Below the pieces are notes generated by a model. It saw nothing but the letters and a program-made list of their open reading frames with translations, did no database searches and had not been told where the DNA came from. This document shows positions 11,210-23,450 of a stretch of DNA of 64,000 bases, in pieces; position 1 is the stretch's first letter, and the number at the start of each line of letters is the position of its first letter. Source of the DNA: Isoetes taiwanensis. Lineage: Eukaryota > Streptophyta > Lycopodiopsida > Isoetales > Isoetaceae. Both the position numbers and the translations under genes were made by a program. Location of the stretch: contig JAJEKV010000011.1 of the NCBI GenBank assembly GCA_021234155.1, positions 16,676,427 to 16,740,426 on the forward strand, in the 5' to 3' direction.

Positions 11210-11830
11210 CCTTGGGAGTGGCAAACTTGCATTTAGAGAACTGCAGAAGAGTCGACGACGCTCTTAGCTTCCTCTCGCAGCCAATCAAAATGTTGTTCAT
11301 GTTGCCGTTAAGGTTTTACTATAGATGAGAATGTCACAAAGAAAATAACAACAAAGTCATCTAAGTATTGGCGAAGATGTCATTCATCAACCGCGATAAA
11401 CGCGCAGGTGGGCATTGATCAATCCAAAGGTATGACGGAACCTATAATGCCCATATTCAAAAGCGTAAAAGCACGGCGAAATGTCCTCCTTATCCTTATT
11501 TGATGGTACCCTAGAGCGAAATCAATCTTTTTTGAAAAATATTTGGCTCCTTTGTAATCGGGTCCATGAGATCATTCCCGCCCAGGGGCGTAGCATAGCC
11601 ATTCTTGATGGTATGCTTATGAGCTGCCTATAATCACACACATCCTTAAGGAGCCATCTTTCTTCTTGACAAAAAAGAATAGAGCCTAAATGGTGAAACA
11701 CTAGGTCAATAAAACCTGCATTTAGCAACTCTTGAAGCGTTTCAAGCTCAGCTAACTGAGGACCTATTCCTAAGACGGGCCTTGGGCTTTCCTCGGTGTA
11801 GGCTTAGTACCGGGTTCTAGAGCTATCTCT
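11210..11830 (-). pseudogene. Ty3/gypsy reverse transcriptase remnant (element B)
   Basis: In order on the minus strand: IALEPGTKPTPRKAQGP (near 11830); a frame at 11522-11728 with LLNAGFIDLVFHHLGS and a segment around LLKDVCDYRQL; IDFALGYHQIRIR (11488-11530), which holds the first catalytic Asp; RHTFGLINA (about 11415-11445); YLDDFVV (11347-11367), with the two catalytic Asp; then DILIYSKTL and SKCKF just before the break. These are the conserved blocks of Ty3/gypsy reverse transcriptase, which copies element RNA to DNA in the cytoplasmic particle. All key Asp residues are present, but at least four frameshifts separate the blocks. The thumb and RNase H are missing because element A interrupts the gene. 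Confidence 0.88.
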
Positions 11831-11879
11831 ACATTCTACCCCCTCCTAAAGGAGGCCGATCTCATCTGAAAAAAGATCC

Positions 11880-12380
11880 CTAAATTCTCGGAAGAAGGGT
11901 GGCAAATGTCCCGTGGCAAGGTGTCTATTACTTCACGCTAGTGTCGCACTCAATGGAGGCAAGTGTAATGAGGCAAAGAAGTTCATTCCTCGCATATAGC
12001 TTTTTCTAACCGCTTGATTGACATAGACTGGATGACAGAGTGGGAATGGTTCACCTGATTGTCAACACAAGTGTTCCATTAGCGGCGCTGAAGGTAACTC
12101 TCGCTCAAGTAGCCTATGTTGGCCTCAGATGCCAAAACCCATACCAACAATAAGATCATATTTACAATGTCCATTAACTCGCGACTCCAAGGCAACCGCA
12201 TCCGCAACTGCATTTTACAAGCACGCGGCGCCATGAGTGTGTCTGATCTACCACCGCTAGCGAATCGCTTAGGCTCTGATCTCAATGTTTCAAGCTGTAA
12301 TACCTCGCCAATTCTAGGAGAAGCAAAATTATGCACTACCCAGATCCATCAAAATTATGAAAGGCTTACTGCCTACTTGG
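11880..12380 (-). pseudogene. Retroviral-type aspartic protease remnant (element B)
   Basis: This lies between the CCHC knuckle and the reverse transcriptase, where gypsy elements carry the protease that cuts the polyprotein. One minus-strand frame (about 12170-12215) reads NGHCKYDLIVGMGF, matching the family's YDVILGMDWL block near the protease end. The catalytic DSGA segment should be just upstream (higher coordinates), but I cannot read it in any frame. Frame changes are frequent; the longest piece is 85 codons (12079-12336). The position makes the call reasonable; the sequence evidence alone is modest. Confidence 0.5.
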
Positions 12381-12539
12381 CCTATTGTAGAAATAAATGC
12401 AGGGCTGACTTTCGCTGCCGCTTCTATAGTGGCAAGAATAGACGCATCATGAATGTACTCGAGCCTCGGCCCCGGCTTGAGATTGGACTCAGATCTTCCC
12501 AATCAAGGCCTGGCCATGGGCCGGCCAGCGCTCACAGGA

Positions 12540-13560
12540 CGTAAGGGCAATTTCCGCATGAAGTGTCTGTGCCTTATACACCTGTAGCATGCCTTATCTC
12601 GCATGAGCTGTTCTCAGCCTCTTTAGAATGTGGATCAGAAGAGGCCTCAACTTCCTACCGCATTGTTCGGCTTATCTTGCTAAAAGGTGACTTTCTTCTC
12701 CCCGCGCCGTGAAGAGTTCTGCCGGTAAGGCCTCGGACTTGTGAACGGTGTTTGTAAGGTGTGTGGACGTCGGGTCATGGTAGTCATATGCGTCACGATA
12801 CGCCTTGGCGTCCTCTTCGAGGCTTAATGCCTTAGCTTCCGCTCAAGCACGATTTTGGGTCTATGGCCTTGACCAGGCAAGCGTAATGGATGGGGCCAAC
12901 CCTTCAATGTAGCCCCCACGCCTCTCTTTTCATTTATTCCTCGTACATACAACCTAAGCGCATGAATTTATCAAGCAGGCCCCAACGGACATGCCCTCCT
13001 TTCCTCGCTCTAACCTCGTAAAGGTCTCGACTGGTTGGCATTTGTGCGACGCAGGCACATAATGCCATTTAAAAGCCTTAGCAAACTTTTTGAACTTGCA
13101 CCGCCTCCTCGTCTGTGTGCTTAGCTCGCATAACCCTCTTTCCACCAAATACCTGCAGCCCGTAAGGCTGGTGGTGGTAACCTTCTGATCCTTCTCCGGC
13201 TATTCCATAGGATTTTCCAAACTCCTTCATCTCTCGCCCAACCAGATTCCCCGCTGCTCAAGCCTCCTCGATTTCCCATACTGAGCCAGCTTCCTCGCTT
13301 CTTCCATATACTAGTTATGGCTGTATCAATCTGCTTACTGGGTATTCTATCCTTACGCTTTCTCGCATGGTCACTCTGACCGACAGCTTATGACCCGTAA
13401 GACAATCGGGCGGTTGAGTGTGAGGAAGTGGGTGCTATCCTTAGAGGAACTTCTATGACGCTTAGCATGAGGCCTCCTTGGTACGTGTACGTGGCTAGCT
13501 CTAGGAGGAGATGGTCATGCAGTGTGGACCTACGACGCTAAGGTACTCCTGGTCCGCCCT
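12540..13560 (-). pseudogene. Gag remnant with capsid block and CCHC zinc knuckle (element B)
   Basis: Two landmarks are visible on the minus strand. A 64-codon frame at 12954-13148 has the retrotransposon gag capsid pattern: KFAKAFKWHYVP, then F..LERGKEGMSV. About 400 bases further on, 12548-12592 reads CYRCIRHRHFMRKLPL, a CX2CX4HX4C knuckle whose last Cys is read as Leu. Gag forms the particle that packages element RNA, and the knuckle binds RNA. A basic stretch (SHVHVPRRPHAKRHRSS) near 13440-13500 suggests gag continues upstream to about 13560, where composition turns AT-rich. Several frameshifts break it. Confidence 0.72.
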
Positions 13561-16500
13561 CCCGGTTTGTTATGGATTGGTATGCAATACATAGGCCTCG
13601 TGAATTGGCCGAGTTGCCTTTTCATTAACATCAATTTGTTCAAAATACTTACCGGGCGTTGAGGGTGTTTGCCAAGCTACAAGCATGACACCGCCTATAG
13701 CGAAAGCATTCATAAATATATGGGCAGATTTACAAAGAATGTACAATTCCTTTAAGATACATTTGCTGATAGAGACAAAAAAAATATACAAACGTAAAAT
13801 AATATTTTATTTTATCGCTAAGTTGAGTACAATGACAAGTTGATTGTTACATGGGTTGATACAAAAAGGGAAGTAGAATACAAAGTGGAAGTTTTAAAGT
13901 TTTACCGCATACAAAGATAACAAAGAACAAAGAAAACATAACCCAAGAGACCAAGCCTAGGGTCTTGTATGGGCATAGGATTGCGAGCTACCTCGCACAA
14001 AACTCTAACGAAATACGAGAAGCGGCCTGTGCTTGGACAATCACTGGTTGATATTCACAGCAATATAACGAGAAGATTGGTGCCTTCAGACAGTATAGAA
14101 GAGTTGCCAAAGGTGGCCGCTACGCCTCAAAGCTTCGTGGCTCGCCATATTCCAATAGTCCCTGTGACGCACAAGGTCATCTTCGCATTCTGAAAAGCTC
14201 TCTGGGCCCCCTCGAGGATGCTTAACTTATCTCCAGCCCCTTGTCGTGATCATAGGGTTCTCCCCTCGGTGGCGGGTTCGATCTCATAGCCTTCATCCCA
14301 CTGGGTATTCACCATATCCTCCGCCATAGTCCCCGTTCAGCGGTCCTGATCGCCCTCCAACCATATCGTAATCCTCTCCTCATATACTCCCAAAGGGTCT
14401 CTTCTCGCAACATAGTTGGAATGAATAGAGAACATTTTGTAATTCCACTATATTCCTAAAACTTTAATGCTTGAAGAGGACGTCATAAAAAGAAACAATT
14501 CACTTATACTTATCAAGATGCGATTGTATTTAACAAGTAAATAAGGTACACCATTTTTCAATATGGCTAAAACATTTGCCAATCCAAAAATCTCATAATC
14601 ACACGCATATATATACATAGCAAAATTGCATAGCACAATTAGTCTAGGAGCTTGTGGTCCCGCCTCTTCATCCGTAGTCCCAGGAGGTGGTGGAGGCTAC
14701 GTCGCAGCCAGAAGTTACTCCTGTGGTCTACCGTGGGCACTCGCAATCGGCGTAACCTCCTGCGATAGGCAATCGCCAATGGGCTGCCGTGGAGGAGCTT
14801 CATGCCTATCCAAGGCGCACATCCCACTCCAAGGCCGCCGTGGCGTAGGATCCCCGCTGCATTTGTGCACATAAGTAAACGGGTGATTTATAGGGAAGCT
14901 TCTCGCGGGCTCTACCAGCTGTAGAGAGAGCACGGAGGGCCCACCATGAAGCTTCAGCCTCTGGCCCGGATCTCGGGCTATGAAAGTGCTGACTGCCCGC
15001 CTGCTGGGCCGACAAAAAGAAACGTGAGGTGGTTACTCAAAGACTCCCTAAGGGTCCTGAGCAAGAAGCCACTTCCTTATCCAAGTCCATGGGGACTTCT
15101 TCTTGTTTCCCGTCTCCTTGTTGCGCGGATTATGATATAAATCCTCTCCTCACTTCATTCAGCCTGAGGGAACTCCTCAACCATATTGATGTTTGGGACG
15201 GGAGGTCCCATAGCCGCGGAAGGCATCCGGTGAAGGCTGGGCGGGTTTTACCCCGTGATCAATGCAAGTCCCGGGCGACGAATAGAGTCTCCTCCTCTCG
15301 CCGCTCTTATGGTCTCCCCGGCGGAACTGAAGTAGCCGCTGCACTTCTGGAGGAAGTCAGTAGAAGCGAAGTCATAAAATCATCCATACGCGATTCGCAA
15401 GCTCAGAAGTATATGGTCTTTGCGCTATGCCGAACCGCCACCATGTGATAGGCCCAGATAACATCGGCCCAAGAGAAGGTAATTTTGCCCTTGCATAGAT
15501 AACCTAGCGCCGCCTAATCCCCGACAAGCCGCAGCCGTTCACGGCTACGTGGTAACTCCTCCGCCAAATTGCTTCCCAACGCCAAAGTCGCCCATACCCA
15601 TGTGCTCACTGCCATCCCTCCTAAGACTCTCGCAGCTTGCCCTTTCTACTGGCCAAGGTTTCATCCTCAACGATAACCATGAGGATGGCTAGGGCTTAAA
15701 GTAACTTCCCGATATTGGTTGCCTCTCGATGTTGGACCACCCAAGGTGTATTTACCCCATCTGAAAGCTTCCCCTTCAAGCACATCATAAGTATGGGTGT
15801 CCTCGCTTAACATCCGGCCGGACTATTATCTCCCCGGCTTCAAATACAACTGAGGATCCTCAGAGAAATACACGAGAAGCATCTAAGGAAGTCGAGGAAT
15901 TCAAGGTGAATCCGATGTCAGCCGTGATATTATTTAGGAGGTCTATGCGCTGGCATAGCAAAGGCTGTAACAGTCGGCGGGGACTTATGGGATCCCATTT
16001 CTCTCCATCATGGTACTGAAGCAAGAAGGTCGGGCGGCAAAATGCATGGCGCTTAGAAGGAGGAGAGAGGAAGAGAAATGTTTGAAATAACTTTAAAAAG
16101 TCCCTTTTTAAACCCTTTTTATTGAGGCCGACAAGATTTTATTTTATATTTAACATAAAAAATTAAGCTTTTTAATTCAAAGTTTTATTAAATATTATAA
16201 GAAAATATTTACAATAAGTGAGTCTCAAGAAGATGCTAAGGATGCTCCCCGTATCTCAAAGGGCGAGGCCAAATCTCTAGTATTATGGTGACCCTCTTGC
16301 GCGGATCGTTAAAAGATTGGCTGCCACTAAAAGTGCTACCTGGGCAGGCTTCAGCAGCTTCTGCGCTAGGTTGCAAAAGGTTTGGAAACGGAGATCGTCT
16401 TGGAATCAAGCAGCATCTCCTGCACTCAACCTTGGAAGGGTAGCTTTCCCTAATCGTAAGCTCAGAGATCTTCCGAACTTGGCGGATTTCCCCAAGGCCA

Positions 16501-18177
16501 CGGTACCGGCCTGCACTGCGAGGCTTCCTATGCCCGGCCAGCAGCGGCCCAGCCGATGGTGGTGGCACCGCTTTAGCCCCAAATGTACCTGGCTCCGAGC
16601 TATCCACCTGGCCAAGCCGCCCGGACGGGCCACTTCTTGCCAAAGCCCCATACCCTTAATTTCTTGTAATCGATTGCCGCCTTATGGGCTAGGACCTTCC
16701 TCCGATGCAATAGTCTGATGCGCCGGGTTTGGGCCCGCCCACTCCCGTGACAAGGCTCCTCCATCCCTGGTCCTCACTGGTCTTGCCGTCCCGGGCCTCC
16801 TCCTGCTCAAGCTTCTCCCTGCTCCTCCTGTGGCCTCCCTCGTGATCTTCTCGATCTCGAAGCAAAAGTCACGCGGCACTGCCGACAGTCTTGGCGGGTA
16901 CCGCGGTGGCTCAAGCAGGACCCATGTCTATCTCAATGGTTGTCGATAGTTCGCTTTCGATATCGGGATTTTCTCCCCATTCAAAACTGCTGGACCCTCA
17001 TGCCAGCCGTATAAACCTCATGGTTTCTACTCATCACGACGCAAAGCCGCCCCAGGTACCCGTGACTCCTTTCCCTGGGCTGCCGTGATTTGCCCGGGCC
17101 ACTTTAAGTGATCATCTTCCCCGCCAAACTCCTACACGGGTCGCCTTCCTCGGCCTCTAATATCTTCCTCCTCCTGTGATGGCCTTCCTGCTCCTGAGGT
17201 GTCGCTGCTCAACAATAGTGTAGGAGAGTCAAGGTTCAGCCGATCAAGAATGGCTCGAGAAGTGATAGATAGGATATAACCTATCGTTGTTCTGAAACTC
17301 AAGTACTGCTCATCCTAACAATATATCAATGAAGGCTGGCTCAGAAGCTATGTGCTTGGCAATCATGAAGTAGGGATCTCCACGATGCTCAAGGTAGATG
17401 GATCCGGCGCCTTTTGGTGATGGCCATAGCGGCGCATGCGGGAAGAAGGCAGATAGTGAGGCCGGGCCAAGGAGATGCAAGTAAAGGGGCGCTTAGGATT
17501 CGCAAGGCACAAGGGCGAAGAACATGTCAAACTGTATGATGTATGATGGCGCTCAGGCGGGGTTTGAGGCGCTGAAGGCAAAAGTACCGACAAGAAACGT
17601 TTGTTAAACGACCAATTAACTTTTTAAAATTTCAAATTTTTTTTACTAATCTCAAAATTTATTATTAAAATAATTATACGGGCGGAATACGCTACGAGCA
17701 TACTGGGCCGCGCCGCTGCATTATACTGCTTTCCTCGCCGACTGGAGTCAGCAAAAGCAAGCGCTCGAAGTTGATTCGGTTTTGCCCAAGGCGGACTGGT
17801 TTGATTATCGGGTACCGACAGCATTTCCAAATTTCTATCATGACTACAAAGGCCAAAAGGCAAGCGCTCGAAAGTTGGTTTTTTGGCCTGCTCCTTGACC
17901 ACTTTTCTTCAGAGCTTCCATCACTTAAGGTAATTCGAAAGTACAATGGAACCACCCTCTTTCGCTATTTGAGCTTACCGCATCATACTTGCTAGGCTTT
18001 CCACCCACCTCCAGCCCCATCCTCTTTTAAAGCTACTATTTCTTAATTTAACCCTAACACCAGCCAAACATCAAAGGAGGACTAATAACACATTGACTTA
18101 GCCTCCCTCCTAACTATCATCGCGGTTAATGAGTTATGTTTGCTGAAGAAGGCGGGATTTTGCTAAATCAAATCACG
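13561..18177. other. Element B leader or inserted DNA, 4.6 kb, no gene recognised
   Basis: This lies between gag and the primer site. It alternates between AT-rich (13.57-14.64, 16.08-16.24, 17.6-17.69 kb) and GC-rich blocks (14.64-16.08, 16.24-17.6 kb) with sharp edges, which suggests pieces of different origin. The GC blocks contain frames of 130-140 codons on both strands (15029-15448 plus, 16236-16643 minus, 16317-16718 plus), and none shows a family motif. A short repeat of CAAGCGCTCGAA with similar flanks is at about 17758 and 17863. A gypsy leader is rarely this long, so one or more further insertions are likely. Confidence 0.4.
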
Positions 18178-18188
18178 GCTCGATACCA
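18178..18188 (-). other. Primer binding site of element B (initiator-Met tRNA)
   Basis: The minus strand reads TGGTATCGAGC, identical to element A's site including the missing base. It is separated from the LTR by four bases. The match in sequence and spacing shows the two elements belong to one family. Confidence 0.75.
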
Positions 18189-18191
18189 CCG

Positions 18192-19783
18192 CGGACGCCC
18201 TGTATATACGCACCTCGCCGTATATACGCGACTTTTCCTCCCATGGCGTATCATCTCACCATGAGCAGGCTCCGTCTGCTTCGGTCATCTATGAAATGAT
18301 GCCCGAAAGAAGACAATGGCAATATTCGCCCACGCCTTCAATGGGACTGGCGTCGCTGAAGCGGAATACAAGGGTTAGTACACAGCACAAATATATAAAT
18401 GCCACCATCAATGTAAGGGTGGCGATCCATCCAAATACCAATGTCATAGAATATGCATCTAAACCTAAGAAAACGCCTAAACCCCGTGTTCTATCCCGGC
18501 CAGACTCCAATGAGGATCGACTCACTACCGGCCTCATGAGATCGCCAGACCGAAGTCTTGCATGGTTGGCTGGCATAGAGAATGGCTAGGGTTGTCCACT
18601 CCATCCGCTCTCCCAGGTACACTTTGCGTATGGGTTACCCATGCTATGGCTTTGCTATAGCCTTCCGGAGACGCAAGCTCACCCCTCCGAGCCTACCTGC
18701 CCATGACCGGGTCCGATGAGGCAGTCGGGAAGCGCCCCTCTGTAATCACAAGGGTTCCATGGGCGGTGAGCTAGGAGAATACGCGTCGCATCACACCCCC
18801 GCGATCCGCATCTCTAATTTACTCACAATTCCCTAAATCTACTCAGTGCAAGGTGCCCCATACGTCACACCTCTACACCTGTGGGAGTGTCAGACTCTCC
18901 ATACCCCCACGCGGACCGCCATCGCCTAGCCCACCGTGAGGAGTCCCAGAGCCTTGTATGTTCGCAAGTGTGACCACCCCACTTCACCACCGTGTTCCTT
19001 TGTCTCGTGCTAAGCCGCACCATAGCATCTAGGACCCGCAGGCTCTTGTGCACAAAGCCGCAATTAATGGGACTCTACAGGCTTATCTAGGAGCATACTA
19101 CAATACACCTGCCTGCAGGCTCTCACCCCCGTAATCCCCCCATTTCCGTAGAGTAAGATTAAACAAAGAACTAAATAATCCATCCTTTCAGAGTAAGAAC
19201 TAATCTAATATAAAGAGAACTTACTTGTACAAACAAGGGTTAGTTTCTATGATTGAAACACAAAGAGAATGTGAGAAACGGGCACAAACTTGGCCTAATA
19301 GGGCTTATCTAGAATTACTTCCGCTATCCTAGCCACCTACCTGAATTCCCCGGGCCGACTCATACCATGGGGTGCCCCATCTGAGTTGAGGGTTCAGCCT
19401 TTTGCTTCATGTGGTCACTTGGTATGGTGGTCGATGGGTATGATGGCGCTCACCGCTTCCTTCTTAGCCGTAATCTGAGGGAGCACACAGGATAGGGTCG
19501 TGGTGGTGCCTTCTAACCTCAAAACCCCATGTCCAATCGACAAGTGTGTATGCTTCTTCCCAAACAAGTAATTAGCCTAATTAATCCTATTTAATCTTAA
19601 TTTCCTAAGTTATAGGTTATTATCTTTACTGTGTTAAATTAGCATAGCTAATTTAACTGGCTTTTAGAGTAACCCCTGTTACAATTAAGTTCCCATACCC
19701 CATGGTGGTGGCGCAGCGTGTATTTGTACGCGTTCTCAGATAAAATAATGCGACGAGACCATATAAATACATGGAACGCCACA
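18192..19783 (-). repeat. Element B 5' LTR, diverged copy of the element A LTR
   Basis: It shares ordered blocks with 9487-11209: GGACGC at the start, GGTTGTCCACTCCATCC (18590 vs 9896), GGCTCTTGTGCA, CTAGGAGCAT, and TGGAACGCCACA at the end (19772-19783). Between these blocks it has many substitutions and indels. The minus-strand 3' terminus reads CG where element A has CA. The length is 1592 bases. Bases 19784-19788 (GGCTC) would be the target duplication. Confidence 0.72.
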
Positions 19784-22700
19784 GGCTCGCTAGGGATCTT
19801 ATATTTGGGACATCATAGATGTCCGCGACTCGCCTATGTCCTCAATCCATGCACTGGCCCGGTGACTCAGCCTATGTCCGTGATTCATTGTACTTGATAC
19901 CTTTCCTATTTAAAACATTATAGGGCGAGGTTTTTTAATCCTAGTGCATTAAGCTTGATGTATCTCGGTTCGGCCCCTATAGGCCAATTGGTCTCCGCCG
20001 ATGATAAAAACTCTCAATTCACCTCAATCTTACCCTCCGCACTATCGTGTTTCATACTTCAAAATTGTCAACTGCCATGGTCGCTATATAATAGCCACAT
20101 CTTTGCCATAGAATATCTTATTTGTGAAAGTTTTCATAATTAATTCTTAAACAAAAAGAAAAAATGAATGACCAATTATCAACAACAAAATAACAAAAAC
20201 ATAGACACATTCAATAAAGTCTCAAATGAATTCAAGATCCCAAAGCATGATCGCCTTCTTATAGGAGTGATTCACAGCGAATTGGCAGCTGTTCCAAACC
20301 CAAATTAACACTCTCCAACCAATTTGACTTACTTCCTCATGAATCGAGCCCACTCTATAGCTTTCAAAATCGTGTTCAAGTATTTAATACTTTCCTTCCT
20401 ATAGTGGCAATTGGCACCTCTAAGTCCAAATCTACTCTTTAGGCAATTTTGGTTCTAATTTGGGCATGTACAATTTACTATTTTGTTTGCCGTGAGGACT
20501 CTCAATCGATCAATCCCTTTCAAAACCACTTCCTGCAGGCACAAATCAAGCCTCCGTCGCATTTTGATCAAAATCGCCCTTATCTAGGGTCAACTGACCT
20601 TTCAATCAGATAGCTTTCCTCAATTCTTATATGCCGTATACGTACGTAATACCTCTTTTTCAGAAGACTCAGAGTAAAAGAAATTGATTCAAGAGACCCA
20701 AGGATCTTAGATCAGTATATAAGCAGAATTCAATTTTGGCGCATTCCCATAAAGACTCATGCTTTTCTTCCTTCCAAGCAATTAAACCATAGCCCAAAAA
20801 GCTTGCTACGTAAATACTACTACGAAGCTTGTCCCTTGACCCTCTTTGTCAACTCAATCCACAAAGATGTTTGAATCTAATCACGTTCTAATGAAATCAC
20901 AAATGGATCAGCTTAAAATACAAAGAGGAAGATCAAGGCAGCCTCTTCAAGCTCTTGTCTCCTCATACCCATAAACCTCCCAAACCCTCTCTTGCAAAAT
21001 TAGTTACGCTTCCTAAATCCCTCTTCAAAAGTTCCCTTTGTAACCTGCTGTTTACATGGATATATGCCATGTATATATTCTACGACGATAAAATGCATTA
21101 CAAAATATTGTACAATTGTTGGCCCCGCTTAGGACCACATATATAATCACTCTAATTAAAAGTTCAATTTTTTTTTGCCTTTATGCTCCCATCGGTCTCA
21201 AGGGTGCTCTCGCAAGCTTAGTTAATCCAATGCATTCATCGGGCCTTTGGTAGCTGCAAAGAGAAGCTACTTTCTCGCAATCTCCTTCTTCATCCAAGCA
21301 ACTTCTTAGAACGCCCTATGAGATTCCTTTTGGGTAAAATTCATGGCAATGGTAATGCAATGGCAAAGAAAATTCATGGCTTCTTACATGAGGACCTTTT
21401 GCTTGCAAATGACCCCATTGGCCATCACTTGAACCAATAGAATCTCTTCCACAAAATTCCAAATAGAAAATTTTCAAAATGCTTAATAACATGTCACTCT
21501 ATAGTATTAACAGGAGTACAATACTATTAGAGACTAAAATGAATGAATCAACCTTTAAACTTATTATTTATTGAGACATTTATGGAAGTTTCTAATACCT
21601 AGGTCCTCGGGGTGCTTTTTTGGGTAGTTTTACACTCCCTAAAAAGTACTTTAGATGGTACACCCTAGCATGCTTCCACCCCAGCTCCTTAGCTTGGCAG
21701 CCAGCATCAACATTTTAGTGAGCACTCCCCCACGCACTATGAAGAGGTAGGGAACCATTAATCAGCCCCCATGGAAAAATCACCGGGAGCCATTAATCGT
21801 GACACAAGAAGATGCATTTGCTGAGACTCATGATAAGCTAATGTCGGTGGGTGGATGCCAATGCGAAGTCAAAATTTCTCAAGGAAGGACCAGAGAATAC
21901 GTGTAAGCACGCTTAAAGTCAAGCCTAAGAAGAATATAGTTTTGATTGGTCACTTTGTTCGAAAGTGAAGAGTCTCTACTTGTACCGCGTGAGTGCTCAG
22001 GAATGAATCCTTTAGGCAGAAGGCCGACCGGGCAAGTGTTAATATTGCTCAAGGTGTACAACCACCCCTCCTGTAAATAATTTTGGCCACTAACTTATAC
22101 ATGGTAGTGGTCGTGAAATAGGTCTCCATTCATTAATCTTATAGGAGCATCATTTTTAGTGTGGATTAAAAAAATTTACAATTCAACATTAAAGGTGTGG
22201 GATAGAGAAACTGAAAGCAAATTCACACTCCTTAAAGGAATTGGACGCATGCCATCCTTCATGATGGGCCGTAATTCTAAACAAAGTGCACCTTGACTAC
22301 CACAAATGTTGATCTGGCTTTCACAATCCCACGCCCGTGATCGTATGTTGGTGTGCTCTCAAGTATCTCTATTTCGCTTACGCCATTCATGATTGAGGGG
22401 TATATGATTTTGAGATGTCAAGTTTGCCTAAGCATATCGAGCTCTATACCTAGCCACTAAGGTTTTAGAATATGAAACACGTGGAGCTCCTAACCTCACC
22501 AAAATAACTCAATGCCCTAATAAGACTACTTTAACCAATCTAACCAAAGGAGCTAACGCGGACTTACTTTTTTTTATCTTAAATCTATGTTTTTTATAAT
22601 AACCCGCTGAATTGTTTTAGGATATGATCTATGTTTTCGCTAAAACTATATCCATATCAAATCCCCCTCGAACCCTACAAGTTATTTTGCTATATACTGT

Positions 22701-23450
22701 GCCGAACCATTTGAATTTAATTTTCTCATGTTACTTTTCTTTCCAAAGATCTCAAAGTTGTCGTGAGATCAAAGTATCTCTCAATCCATTTGTCATTCAT
22801 TTTTTTACCAGATCCCCAATCATATCAAATGCCGCTGAATATTGACCTCTATCATTTTCTTCTATATAATTTTGATCTAGATTTCCAATTGCTTTTCCTT
22901 CTAGTATAGCATCATCCTGGGATTAGTCTCCAACCGAGACCTTTGCTTCCTTAACTGGCTCAAGAAGACTCGCTTGGAGGCCTTTTAGTCAAGCAAATCT
23001 CTACCCCAATATTTGACCTAGTTTCTAACTTTTTTCGCCTTATCATTGGTAAGTTTCTATGGATTGAAGTTGACCTATTTGGTAATGAAACATACATTTG
23101 TAACAGTGATATATTATAGATGTTCTTCCTCTTTGTTTTCGTGCATCTTCTGCATCAAGAAAATGAGGTTGATGGTCAAATATTGTACTCAGCTATGTCT
23201 CCAAAGGGACACACTATTTTTCAACCACTTGCTGAAGTGTTGTGAATATAAAACTGCCTAACATACGAGGTTCTTCCGTCCCTTCTCTTTGTTACTCCTA
23301 GAGAATTTGGTATTGAAAGAGGGGACATATACAAGATCCTAGTTATTCATCCAATTATTCCAGGTATAACTTTCATTCCTAGATATATTGATTTTGTTGT
23401 CCAACTTCATGTCATAGTAAGGCGTGAGGTTTAGATCCCTCTCCAAATTA
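19784..23450 (-). pseudogene. L1-type LINE remnant (ORF2 with reverse transcriptase)
   Basis: On the minus strand, blocks of a plant L1 ORF2 appear in the right order: a linker block with ESYTWNNW (about 23350), then EWRPIS and TTMYKLVAKI (about 22080-22120), then a 60-codon frame at 21879-22061 with GLLPKGFIPEHS and LLRLDFKRAYTY, then TINGSR (about 21780), a degenerate KYFLG block and a weak C-terminal block to about 21170. LKLDFSKAYD is the first catalytic block of the L1 reverse transcriptase, which primes on nicked chromosomal DNA. The second catalytic block (YADD) is missing: INGS and KYFLG are about 130 bases apart where several hundred are expected. Frameshifts are many, and the endonuclease is not clear. 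The 5' end is unknown and may extend to about 24 kb. Confidence 0.7.
19974..19996 (-). repeat. Dispersed GAGACCAATTGGCCTATAG motif, copy 1
   Basis: The minus strand reads GGAGACCAATTGGCCTATAGG, preceded by GTTTTTATCATC. It lies in the 3' part of the LINE remnant, about 1.2 kb past the last recognisable reverse transcriptase block, so it may belong to a LINE 3' untranslated region. Confidence 0.6.

Larger units (their letters stand above)
11210..19783 (-). mobile_element. Element B: Ty3/gypsy retrotransposon interrupted by element A
   Basis: Reading the minus strand from high to low coordinates gives a 5' LTR (18192-19783), a primer site (18178-18188), a long leader, a gag capsid, a CCHC knuckle, a protease and a reverse transcriptase. 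This is the gag-pro-RT order of Ty3/gypsy elements. The coding part stops at 11210 in the middle of pol, where element A's LTR begins. RNase H, integrase and the 3' LTR should lie before base 1. The LTR is related to element A's (same edges, same primer site, shared blocks) but clearly more diverged, so A and B are relatives and A arrived later. Confidence 0.75.

Noticed and set aside
15029-15448. 139-codon plus frame inside element B
   Set aside because: No motif, wrong strand for the element, and comparable frames occur on the other strand nearby.
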